From the NCBI RefSeq assembly GCF_042682745.1, contig NZ_JBHUIO010000011.1:496001-560000 (forward strand): 64,000 nt of DNA. The letters run 5' to 3'. Shown one piece after another: positions 34,072 to 41,954 of this stretch (position 1 is its first letter; every line of letters begins with the position of its first letter). This DNA is from Tumebacillus_A lipolyticus. GTDB taxonomy: Bacteria; Bacillota; Bacilli; Tumebacillales; Tumebacillaceae. A program made the position numbers and the translations under genes. Below the pieces are notes generated by a model. It did no database searches, was not told the origin of the DNA, and was given only the letters and a program-made list of their open reading frames with translations.

Positions 34072-35079
34072 TCAACTCCCAAAATGGTTAAATCCTCGCG
34101 GTCGCAGTTCGTGACGAGCCCCGTCCCGCAACAGCACCACGCCCTGCCCCGCCTCTGCGCGCCCGATCACCACCAGCGGAAGCCCCGCCTTGGCGAAGGA
34201 GGCTTCGACTTCGGCCAGCCGGCTCGGATCGAGCGTGCCGATCAGCCGATAATCCTCCCCGCCGAACAGCGCCCACTGCAGCGGATCTTTTCCGCTTGCA
34301 GCCGCATAGTGGCGGACGCTCGCATGCAGCGGAATCGCATCCGCTTCGATCACCAGCCGCACCCCGCTCATCTTGGCGATCTCGTGCAGTTCGCTCGCCA
34401 CGCCGTCAGACACATCGTTGGCAGACGTGCAGCCACCTGTCGCGACCAGGATTCTGCCCGCCTCCACCTGCGGCGCTGGGCGCTGATGAAAGCGCAGCAG
34501 ATCGGCCACCGCTTCGGGAGCGAGCGATCTGCTGTTGCCGCTCTCGATCAGATCGAGCCCAGCAGCCGATCCGCCCACCGTTCCGGTCAGATAGACCAGA
34601 TCGCCCGGTCGAGCCCCGGAGCGAAGCAACGCCCGGCCAGTTTCCACCTCGCCGACAGCAGTCACGGAGATCACAAACGGGCCCGGCGTTTTGACCACAT
34701 CGCCGCCGACCACAGCCGTTCCGTATTGCGAACAGATCTCCTGCACCCCGCTGTACAACTCCTCCAGCCGCTCCACCTCAAGGTCGATCGGCAGCGCGAG
34801 CGATAGCACCGCATGTTTCGGACGCCCGCCCATCGCCGCGATGTCGGAGATCGAGACGGCGAGCGATTTGTAGCCGAGCGAGCGGTCGTCGATCGTGTCG
34901 CGACGAAAATGCACGCCTTCGACCAGCATGTCGGTCGTCATCACCACTTGCCGCTCCGCTTCATATTGTACAACAGCCGCGTCATCGCCGATTCCGACGA
35001 CGACGCTCTCATCTGGCCGCCCGAGCCGCTGCACCAATCGGTCGATCAACCCAAACTCACCCAGTTCTTCGATTCGCAT
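34072..35079 (-). CDS. thiL: Thiamine-monophosphate kinase
   Basis: A 335-residue AIR-synthase-superfamily kinase that phosphorylates thiamine monophosphate to the diphosphate. It shows GIGDDAAVV near 29, DMLVEGVHF near 51 and the Gly-rich AVVGGDVVKTP segment. It heads the same thiL-tsaE-tsaB-rimI-tsaD order found in B. subtilis (ydiA-E). Confidence 0.94.
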   Translation of the reverse strand: MRIEELGEFGLIDRLVQRLGRPDESVVVGIGDDAAVVQYEAERQVVMTTDMLVEGVHFRRDTIDDRSLGYKSLAVSISDIAAMGGRPKHAVLSLALPIDLEVERLEELYSGVQEICSQYGTAVVGGDVVKTPGPFVISVTAVGEVETGRALLRSGARPGDLVYLTGTVGGSAAGLDLIESGNSRSLAPEAVADLLRFHQRPAPQVEAGRILVATGGCTSANDVSDGVASELHEIAKMSGVRLVIEADAIPLHASVRHYAAASGKDPLQWALFGGEDYRLIGTLDPSRLAEVEASFAKAGLPLVVIGRAEAGQGVVLLRDGARHELRPRGFNHFGS

Positions 35080-35244
35080 ACGTCACCCGCCCTTTTTCTG
35101 CCTTTTCCTATTATACCTATCTCGCGAGCAGAAACAAACCACGGCCGCTCGGCACACCAACAGGCACAAAATACCCATTTTAATTTGCTCCGTTTTCGCG
35201 TATCTTTAAGATAGAGGAAAAATACAACGATGAGGTGAAGTTGC

Positions 35245-35427
35245 TTGGGCAGTATATGGATGTTTCTTGCGGAAGCTTTTTTCATGGGGAGTATTTTTGT
35301 AGGCGTTTGGCTCCTGGTCCGCTTCGTCTTTAAACAAACGGTCGATGTGGATAGAAGCCGTACGCAGCCCTCCATCGAATTCAATCCGCGTTTGGAGAGA
35401 CACCAAGACAGTCGCACATCTTCGTAA
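35245..35427 (+). CDS. Small single-pass membrane protein
   Basis: A 60-residue protein with one TM segment (about 5-28) and a hydrophilic, basic tail. The start is TTG at 35245 with GAGGTG upstream. A promoter-like TTGCTC, 16 bases, TAAGAT lies ahead of it and a strong terminator at 35436 follows, which supports a real gene. No family recognised. Confidence 0.5.
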   Translation: MGSIWMFLAEAFFMGSIFVGVWLLVRFVFKQTVDVDRSRTQPSIEFNPRLERHQDSRTSS

Positions 35428-35435
35428 TCGTTACC

Positions 35436-35471
35436 AGAGCAGGAGCCCGACAGCGGGCTCCTGCTCTTTTT
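35436..35471 (+). terminator. Terminator of the small membrane gene
   Basis: A 15-bp perfect stem (AGAGCAGGAGCCCG) followed by TTTTT. Confidence 0.85.
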
Positions 35472-35521
35472 GGTCGCATTCACCCATCTTGAACAAGCAG
35501 ATCGAAATATATAAATTATAT

Positions 35522-35551
35522 TTTACAAGAAAACTGACTAAGTAGTATAAT
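35522..35551 (+). promoter_or_regulatory. glpD promoter
   Basis: TTTACA (35522-35527), 18 bases, TATAAT (35546-35551). It lies about 36 bases before the ATG, too short for a long antiterminator leader of the GlpP type. Confidence 0.6.
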
Positions 35552-35586
35552 AAAGCAAAAGAAAGATAGTCAGGGAGGTGGGAGCA

Positions 35587-37344
35587 ATGGCGGAAAGCGG
35601 CTGGATGGGACACCCGCGATCCTATTGGACGGAGCGCTTGCAGCAGGAGGAGTACGATGTGATCATCATCGGCGGCGGGATCACCGGAGCTGGCATCGCC
35701 CGGGAAGCGTCGCTCGCCGGGCTGAAGGTGGCGGTGCTGGAGGGCAGCGATTTTGCGGCGGGCACCTCCTCGCGCTCGACCAAGCTGATCCACGGCGGGT
35801 TGCGCTATCTGGCACAGGGCCATCTGCGCTTGGTGCGCGAGGCAGGTTCGGAGCGAGCTGTCCTGCGGCGACTCGCCCCGCACTTGGTCAGGCCGGTGCC
35901 GTTTGTGCTCCCGATCTACAAAGGCATGCAGCATGGAAGGATGGCGATGTCTGCCGCGATCTGGCTGTACGACCGTCTGGCCGGCGTGGCCAAAGAGGAG
36001 CGCCGCCAAACGCTCTCCGTGCACGAATTGCTCCAGCTTCACCCGGCGCTTGAGCAAAAGGAGTTGCTCGGCGGCGTGCTCTATCACGAATATGTGACAG
36101 ATGACGCCCGACTGACCCTGGCGACGCTTCAGAGCGCCAGCGCCCTAGGGGCCGTGGTGCTCAACGACTGCCCCGTGCGAAAGCTGCTGGTCGCTGACGG
36201 CACGCTGTGCGGTGTCATCGCGCATGACCTGATCGATGATCGACAGCTGGTCATCACCGGGCGGCTGGTGGTCAACGCAGCCGGGCCGTGGATCGAACAG
36301 GTCTTAGCTCTGGAGCAGACCGCTCGACCTGATCGCGCGGATCAAAGCGAGGCGCCCACCAGCGCCATGCCGCCAGCTCCGCCCACCGTGCAGGCGGAAG
36401 TCGCCACCGCCCAAGACGAGGTGCGCGGCGCTGCTTCGCGGGTGACGCACAGCAGGGGGATTCACCTGTCCTTTCCTGCCGAGCGCCTGCCATTGCCACA
36501 CGCGCTGGCGGTGCAGACGGCAGATCGGCGGCTGGTCTTCCTGATCCCCAAAGGGGAGGTCACCTATGTCGGGACGACCGACAAGCGCTACGCCGGCGAC
36601 CTGCACCATCCGGAGGTGCCTGCGGAGGAGATCGACTATCTGCTGCGCATCGTCAACCGCCTGCGCCCCGATGCGCAGCTGACCGAAGCGGATGTGATCG
36701 GCATCTGGTCGGGCGTGCGCCCGCTGGTGACCGCCGCTGGGTCCAGCGCCGCTCAAGACACGAAAGACGTTTCTCGCGAAGATGAGATCTGGGTCTCGCC
36801 GGGCGGGCTGATCACCATCGCCGGCGGCAAGCTGACCGCCTATCGCAAGATGGCGGAGCGCGTGCTGTCACACCTGCGCCAAACGCTAGAGTCGAGCGGA
36901 GATTGGAACAGGTGGCAGACCCTCTCCGCTCGCCTGCCCCTCTACGGCGCTGAGCAGCTCCCCGCGGTGAACCAGTCCCAATGGTGGCAGAGCGAGATCA
37001 CACGCCTGAGCGAACAGCACAACATCGGCTGTGCGGACGCCTCCGCTCTGCTCGATCGCTTTGGCGACCGAGCGGAAGCGGTGCTCGCCTATGGCTCTTC
37101 CGCTCGGATCGACCCTCACTTCCCGCTTCTTTGCGCGGAGATCCACTACATGGTGCGCCACGAATCGGCCAACCATCTGCAAGACCTGATCGCGCGCCGG
37201 ACCGAGTTGGGCCGTTTTCGCGGCCGAGAGCTCGCATCGCTGATCGATGCTGTTTCCCGAGAGATGGCGCTGTTGCTCGATTGGACGGAAGAGCAGCGCG
37301 AGCGCGAAGTTCACAGCTGCCAGCGCGAATGTCATCTCGTTTGA
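35587..37344 (+). CDS. glpD: Aerobic glycerol-3-phosphate dehydrogenase with an Ala/Pro-rich insert
   Basis: A 585-residue FAD enzyme that oxidises glycerol-3-phosphate to dihydroxyacetone phosphate and passes electrons to quinones. The dinucleotide site DVIIIGGGITGAGIARE is at about 24-40, TSSRSTKLIHGGLRYL at about 60-75, and the C-terminal DAO domain from about 430. ATG at 35587 lies nine bases after GGAGG. A roughly 40-residue segment rich in Ala, Pro and Glu (about 243-283) interrupts the region between VNAAGPW and the HLSFP strand, where other GlpD proteins have a short connection. Confidence 0.93.
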   Translation: MAESGWMGHPRSYWTERLQQEEYDVIIIGGGITGAGIAREASLAGLKVAVLEGSDFAAGTSSRSTKLIHGGLRYLAQGHLRLVREAGSERAVLRRLAPHLVRPVPFVLPIYKGMQHGRMAMSAAIWLYDRLAGVAKEERRQTLSVHELLQLHPALEQKELLGGVLYHEYVTDDARLTLATLQSASALGAVVLNDCPVRKLLVADGTLCGVIAHDLIDDRQLVITGRLVVNAAGPWIEQVLALEQTARPDRADQSEAPTSAMPPAPPTVQAEVATAQDEVRGAASRVTHSRGIHLSFPAERLPLPHALAVQTADRRLVFLIPKGEVTYVGTTDKRYAGDLHHPEVPAEEIDYLLRIVNRLRPDAQLTEADVIGIWSGVRPLVTAAGSSAAQDTKDVSREDEIWVSPGGLITIAGGKLTAYRKMAERVLSHLRQTLESSGDWNRWQTLSARLPLYGAEQLPAVNQSQWWQSEITRLSEQHNIGCADASALLDRFGDRAEAVLAYGSSARIDPHFPLLCAEIHYMVRHESANHLQDLIARRTELGRFRGRELASLIDAVSREMALLLDWTEEQREREVHSCQRECHLV

Positions 37345-37351
37345 TCGATCT

Positions 37352-37394
37352 AAAAAAACAGCAGGTGCGCGAGTCAACGCGCCTGCTGTTTTTT
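37352..37394. terminator. Bidirectional terminator after glpD
   Basis: Stem AAAACAGCAGG/CCTGCTGTTTT with A- and T-runs on either side. Confidence 0.8.
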
Positions 37395-37424
37395 ACAACC
37401 GCTCACGGCGGCTCTCATCTGCGC

Positions 37425-37802
37425 TCAATTGCTCAGATGCTCGTGCACGATCTTCCAGCGTCCGTCTCGCTTGGCAAGCACGTTGGCCCCGCGCCCGCCT
37501 CCCTCCCGAAACTCACCGTTCACATAGCCCTGCCAGTGATACTCGTAGGTGCAGGTCGAGACCGAATCGCTCTGTGCGATCCAGCGCACGCCGCGAATGC
37601 TGTACACCTCTTCGCGAATCGTTTCCCACCCCTGACGAAAATAGGCTCCGATCTCTGCAACGCCCTCGCAGGTGTTGTCGGTGAACCAATAGACCGCGTC
37701 TGCTGCGATCAGCTCTGCCACCTGTTCAAAATCATGCGAGTTGGTCGCCTCTTCGTATCGTTGCATAAACTCGTTCAATTCGGAAGTCAGTCGTTTGTCC
37801 AT
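37425..37802 (-). CDS. SnoaL/NTF2-like protein (DUF4440 type)
   Basis: A 125-residue alpha+beta barrel protein: FMQRYEEATNSHDFEQVAEL, IGAYFRQGWETI and the closing GRGANVLAKRDGRWKIVHEHLS strand pair. Many members are ketosteroid-isomerase-like small enzymes or dimerisation domains. ATG at 37802 is chosen on GAGGAG eight bases upstream. It directly follows the PaiB-like gene, so the two are co-expressed. Confidence 0.78.
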   Translation of the reverse strand: MDKRLTSELNEFMQRYEEATNSHDFEQVAELIAADAVYWFTDNTCEGVAEIGAYFRQGWETIREEVYSIRGVRWIAQSDSVSTCTYEYHWQGYVNGEFREGGGRGANVLAKRDGRWKIVHEHLSN

Positions 37803-37807
37803 CAGAA

Positions 37808-38440
37808 TCACTCCTCAGACGTTCGATCTGCCGCATTTCGCTCCATCAGCGCGGCCACCCGATGCGCTTCCTCCTGCTCCTGCGAGCGCAGCGCTTCGAT
37901 CACATGCTGCTGCAGCTGCGCAGGCTTGTTTTGATTGAGCTTCTTTTTGCCCTCGACCTTGTTCAACACGATCTTAAACCCGACGATCCCGCTCAGCATG
38001 CGCTCCGCATACTCTTGGCTCTCCTCGATCTTCCACGGCTTCGGCATGCCCGCTTCGAAAAAGTTGACCGATCGCTCTAACAGCTCCATCAGCGCGGCAG
38101 GCTCTTCGAATATCTCGATCTCCCCATAGGCGTGTACCGCCACATAGTTCCAGGTCGGCACATTGTTCGGCTGCTGATACCAGGTTGGCGAGATGTAGTG
38201 GTGCGGGCCGGAGAAGACGACCAGCACATCGCGCGCCGTTTCTTTCCAATGCGGATTGGCCTTCGCCATGTGACCGTAGAGGACGCCTTGCTCTCCCTCG
38301 TCTTCGGCCAGAAAAAACGGCAGATGCGTGCCCCGCGGGCCATCCTCCGTCTGCGAGAACAGGATGCCAAACGAGTTCTCCTTCATAAATTGGTCGATTT
38401 CCGCCCGGTCTTCCATCGCGAACGATCGCGGAATGTACAT
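37808..38440 (-). CDS. PaiB-like FMN-binding split-barrel protein
   Basis: A 210-residue protein starting MYIPRSFAMED, matching the PaiB family (FMN-binding negative transcriptional regulator). HLPFFLAEDE, LYGHMAKANPHWKE and PTWNYVAVHAYGE form the flavin barrel. In B. subtilis PaiB affects sporulation and degradative enzyme genes together with PaiA, an acetyltransferase; no paiA is adjacent here. ATG at 38440 is preferred over 38449. Confidence 0.85.
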   Translation of the reverse strand: MYIPRSFAMEDRAEIDQFMKENSFGILFSQTEDGPRGTHLPFFLAEDEGEQGVLYGHMAKANPHWKETARDVLVVFSGPHHYISPTWYQQPNNVPTWNYVAVHAYGEIEIFEEPAALMELLERSVNFFEAGMPKPWKIEESQEYAERMLSGIVGFKIVLNKVEGKKKLNQNKPAQLQQHVIEALRSQEQEEAHRVAALMERNAADRTSEE

Positions 38441-38554
38441 CGGCCTCACCCCTTTTCCTCAGTTTATCGCTTTCCCCTGTTGGCGAGAAGAGCTCCTGTG
38501 TTATAGTAGGAGACTCAAAGTTGCTATTTTTCCCAAAAAGGAGCGTGTGTGAGA

Positions 38555-39157
38555 ATGGAGATTCTGTTGATTCGGCATGGAGAGTCGGAGGCTGACATTT
38601 TGAATGTGCACGAAGGTCGAGCAGATTTTCTGCTGACGGAGCGCGGGCGACAACAGGTGCGGCTGATGGCTGAGCGAGTGCAGAGCGAGTTCCCGCCGCA
38701 GATCATCTTCGGCAGCACGCTGAAGCGAGCGCAGGAGACGGCAGCCGTCTTGGCGGAGACAGTCCGGTGCCCCGTCGAGTATCTGCCCGAACTGCAGGAG
38801 CGCGACAACGGCAAGCAGGCAGGCCTGCCCTATGCAGAGGGCAATCTAAAATATCCGATGCCCGACCTTCCCCACCTGGCGATCGAGGATGGCGAGACCT
38901 GGTTTCAATTTCGGATGCGGGCAGAGAGCGTGCTGTCCCACCTTTTCCACCGCTGCGAAGGTCACTATGATCGCATCGCCATCGTCTCACACGGCGGGAT
39001 GATCTCCGCGCTGCTGCAATCCTTTTTGCGCATGCCTGCGACGAATGTGGTCTGGTTTGAATCGAGCGACACGGCGATCCACCTGCTGGAGAAAGTCGAG
39101 CCCCAGCGAGTAGTAAAGGCACTCAACGATACGACGCATCTGCGCGACCTCGACTGA
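38555..39157 (+). CDS. Histidine phosphatase family protein
   Basis: A 200-residue phosphoglycerate-mutase-like phosphatase. Catalytic LIRHGESEAD is at the N-terminus, the second His in VSHGGM near 152, and Glu in LPELQERDNGK. The start could be GTG at 38549 (AAGGAG five bases upstream) or ATG at 38555 (eleven bases); the ATG fits the family better. Substrate not predictable from sequence. Confidence 0.85.
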   Translation: MEILLIRHGESEADILNVHEGRADFLLTERGRQQVRLMAERVQSEFPPQIIFGSTLKRAQETAAVLAETVRCPVEYLPELQERDNGKQAGLPYAEGNLKYPMPDLPHLAIEDGETWFQFRMRAESVLSHLFHRCEGHYDRIAIVSHGGMISALLQSFLRMPATNVVWFESSDTAIHLLEKVEPQRVVKALNDTTHLRDLD

Positions 39158-39185
39158 GCAGATTCTTTTTGCCGGGGTGAGGTCA

Positions 39186-41663
39186 TCATCTTTTTGACTT
39201 CCCCCGCACTGCTGCTTTTCCCCTGCCAGATGCTTTCCCACTGCCTGATGACGAACTGCTCGCAGCAGAAGCGGTCGTCTTCTTGGATGAGCCTGTCGCT
39301 TTTGCCGAAGATGCCGCCTTGAGCGTGTAATACTCGTCGTCTGGATCACCGATCCAATACTCTTCGGTCAGCTTGAGCAACTTGCTCTCGATCTGTGCTT
39401 TCAACTCTTCATCTGTCATGCGCTTTAGCTCATCTTTCGTAAACTGTTCCTCAAGCCAAGAGCGCGCCAGCAGCACTTCGCGGAGCCACACTTCGAGCAT
39501 CGCGTAGCTGGCGAGATCCTTCACCACCTCTTGGCCCTCGATCTCAAAGATCTTCTGATCAAACTTTCCAGCCTTCTCCTGGTAGAGTTTGGCCAAATTC
39601 TCCGAACTGAGCGTCTTCGCCTTCTGATCCAAATCGTGCCCGTTGTCCTGAGCAGACTTGGGAGCCATCGGGTTGTAGGCGGAGAGGTACTCATCGCGGA
39701 AATCACCTCGTGGGTCATGTTCGGCAAGCACCTCCCCGCCTTCCGGAGTCATCCCCCACGCCAAGATCGGATCGAGCACAAACATGCCATCGTTCCGAAT
39801 GACCTCGTTGACATGGACGAGCGAAGCGGGAGACGCCATCTGATCGAGCGCCGATCGCTCTACCTCATCGGTCGTCTGGTCCATCCGATCTGACGTTTTC
39901 GGCGCTGTAGACGGAGTTGGCTTTTGCAGAGTGCCCGCTTGCCGGAACGAGCGGGAGCGGCTGCGCCGCCGAGAGCGATCGCGAGCTTGTTTTTTCTCCT
40001 CAACTTCCCCCTCCGAATCGCTGCTGCTCGATTTCAAATCTTCACGCGAAGGCGACATCGGCCAATCGTCCGTGAAGATTCCCTTTTCTTCCGCCGTGTA
40101 GGTGCTTTGGGTAGAGGAGTAGATGCTGTGCCGTTTCTTCTTGTCTTTGTTGTTCAGAAACGCCTCATTGCGAATCGGTCCGAAATCGAGGCGAATCGCA
40201 TCATACTTCTTCCAATCCTGCTTAGGATCATCCAGCGCATCTTTGATCCCAGTCACCGTGTGTGCCACCTTGCCTTCTTTCGGCTTGATCAGATCGCTGT
40301 CGTCCGCTGCGTACGCTTTAAACTTTTTGCGGCGGTCTTTCGTCTCCGAATGCTTGAAGAACAGCGCTTGTGCCTTTTGGGCGACGCTTAGCGACTCCCA
40401 CTGTTTCGATGTCGTTTTTCCGGCGATCTTTTTTAAGGTTGCCTCATCGATCGCCCGATCGCCTACCTTGTCATAAAATTCAATCTCGCTGTCCACCCCA
40501 TATTCAAGACAGAGATCCGCATAGAGAGCCTCCAATATTTTGTACTCATCTTTCGGATCGAGCTTCGTCTCCTTGTAGTCATCGTACAGCTTCTTCCTTT
40601 TTTTGTTGAACTCCGGCTTGTATGTTTCTGCTTTCTCCTCCTCTTCGGTGCTCATCCATCGTTTGCGAAGCGGGTCGTCCAGTCGAGCGGCCGCTTGTGC
40701 CCCTTCCAAAGTCATCGGAAAGTCATCGAAGCTATCGGTTGACCCGACCTTCCGCTTCAACATCCAATCAACCGCACCTCCCCTGCCGCTCTCCGAATAG
40801 TTGGTCAGCAGCTCTAGCATCTCAACATCTGTGTCCTTCCCCGAGCCTTTCAACGCATGTTGCAGCGGCGTTTCGGTATCCTCATTCTTCGATTTGTAGG
40901 CACCAGCATCGCGAATGAACTGGTTGCTGTGGTGTTTTCCTTTCTGCACGATTGCGTACGCTTTTGCTGACTTGTGGTTGAGAAAACGATGAAGATGCTT
41001 CGGACGAGGATGCTGATGTTTGGCATCTTCGCTTTGCTCCGCATGCAAGTTGTAACTGGCCGCCGCGACAAGGTCGAGCTTATTCTCATAGGAAAAGCTG
41101 ATCCCCTTCTTCCTGATCACTTCGTCGCGCATCGATTTCGCCTCTGTCGTCTTCGATACACCCTCGCGAAACTGATGTGCCACCTGATGGACGATCTGCA
41201 GCAGCTCCACATCGGAGATCGCGCTTGTGCTCCACTCCTCGTCAAAAACACCTTCCGATGTATAAAGTTTATTCTTTTCTTTCTTCGGTTTGGAAAGACG
41301 GTTGATCGTTCCATCTTCATCGCGGATGACATACATCCGGTTGCGCACCTTTTTGTTCAGGCTCTTGATCCGCTTTTGTTTTTTGCTGAGTTCTTCCGCG
41401 TCCTCTTCCGATGCGGACTCTTCCGACTCCGACTCCTCCGAATCGGATCGCTGTATGACCGCTCGCGAAAGCTGTGCCGCCTGCTGAGCGAGAAAGCGTT
41501 GAGTCGCCCGATTGCCCACTTTGCGCTGCAGGGTCATGATCTGTGCGGAAGTGAAAGGATGCGTTGAACACGGTTCTAATTCGGGCGCCCGTTGGACGCT
41601 ATTCGCAGCCGATTGCTTCGGCAGACTTTTTTGCATTTTCCCTTGAGAAAAAGTAGATCCCAC
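39186..41663 (-). CDS. Large hypothetical effector-like protein with LQRxxGNxA motif
   Basis: An 825-residue protein with no signal peptide and no TM. Near residue 45 it has LQRKVGNRATQRFLA, the motif that often opens DUF4157 and polymorphic-toxin-like proteins (some linked with extracellular contractile injection systems). Then come an acidic Ser/Glu tract (about 73-93), a long charged helical centre, an Arg/Ser dipeptide tract (about 560-575), and a Ser/Gly/Lys/Arg-rich tail (about 782-825). No catalytic domain is recognised. GTG at 41663 is chosen on GAGGAG seven bases upstream; ATG at 41711 is an alternative. It lies directly downstream of the RNPP regulator and its peptide but behind a terminator. 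Function unknown. Confidence 0.75.
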   Translation of the reverse strand: MGSTFSQGKMQKSLPKQSAANSVQRAPELEPCSTHPFTSAQIMTLQRKVGNRATQRFLAQQAAQLSRAVIQRSDSEESESEESASEEDAEELSKKQKRIKSLNKKVRNRMYVIRDEDGTINRLSKPKKEKNKLYTSEGVFDEEWSTSAISDVELLQIVHQVAHQFREGVSKTTEAKSMRDEVIRKKGISFSYENKLDLVAAASYNLHAEQSEDAKHQHPRPKHLHRFLNHKSAKAYAIVQKGKHHSNQFIRDAGAYKSKNEDTETPLQHALKGSGKDTDVEMLELLTNYSESGRGGAVDWMLKRKVGSTDSFDDFPMTLEGAQAAARLDDPLRKRWMSTEEEEKAETYKPEFNKKRKKLYDDYKETKLDPKDEYKILEALYADLCLEYGVDSEIEFYDKVGDRAIDEATLKKIAGKTTSKQWESLSVAQKAQALFFKHSETKDRRKKFKAYAADDSDLIKPKEGKVAHTVTGIKDALDDPKQDWKKYDAIRLDFGPIRNEAFLNNKDKKKRHSIYSSTQSTYTAEEKGIFTDDWPMSPSREDLKSSSSDSEGEVEEKKQARDRSRRRSRSRSFRQAGTLQKPTPSTAPKTSDRMDQTTDEVERSALDQMASPASLVHVNEVIRNDGMFVLDPILAWGMTPEGGEVLAEHDPRGDFRDEYLSAYNPMAPKSAQDNGHDLDQKAKTLSSENLAKLYQEKAGKFDQKIFEIEGQEVVKDLASYAMLEVWLREVLLARSWLEEQFTKDELKRMTDEELKAQIESKLLKLTEEYWIGDPDDEYYTLKAASSAKATGSSKKTTASAASSSSSGSGKASGRGKAAVRGKSKR

Positions 41664-41774
41664 ACTTTCACTCCTCAAATTCAGCTTCAAGCAATAGAAA
41701 GTTTCGACCATAAAATTGGAGCTCCTGCTAAAATTTGAGATTCACACGCCCACATCTAAAAAATGGAGCACGAC

Positions 41775-41819
41775 AAAAAAGCGGAAGCCCGCGATGGCGT
41801 TAACCATCGCGGGCTTCCG
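41775..41819 (-). terminator. Terminator of the regulator-peptide operon
   Basis: A stem of about 16 bp (CGGAAGCCCGCGATGG with its complement) around a 6-base loop, followed by TTTTTT on the minus strand. Confidence 0.85.
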
Positions 41820-41834
41820 GCGAAAACGATGCGA

Positions 41835-41954
41835 TTACTTCGTTTGAACCAGCGGATCTGGCCAGAAGATTTCCGGCGTCGCCGCAGATGCGGTTGCAGT
41901 TTGAACGGTAAAGGCAGCCGCGACCAGCAGTACGAGAAGACCAGCTTTTTTCAT
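41835..41954 (-). CDS. Secreted signalling peptide precursor (RNPP type)
   Basis: A 39-residue ORF with a textbook signal peptide: MKKAGLL, hydrophobic core, ending near TATASA. The short C-terminal remainder is ATPEIFWPDPLVQTK. Its ATG overlaps the TGA of the HTH-TPR regulator as ATGA, and a terminator follows. This is the gene plan of PapR, NprX and Phr pre-peptides: export, proteolytic trimming, re-import by an oligopeptide permease, then binding to the TPR regulator. The active peptide would come from the C-terminal 5-10 residues. Assignment is by architecture and context; the mature form is unknown. Confidence 0.8.
   Translation of the reverse strand: MKKAGLLVLLVAAAFTVQTATASAATPEIFWPDPLVQTK

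Noticed and set aside
41050..41062. HAE motif in the effector-like protein as a nucleic-acid deaminase active site
   Set aside because: No downstream PCxxC motif; the motif alone is not enough.
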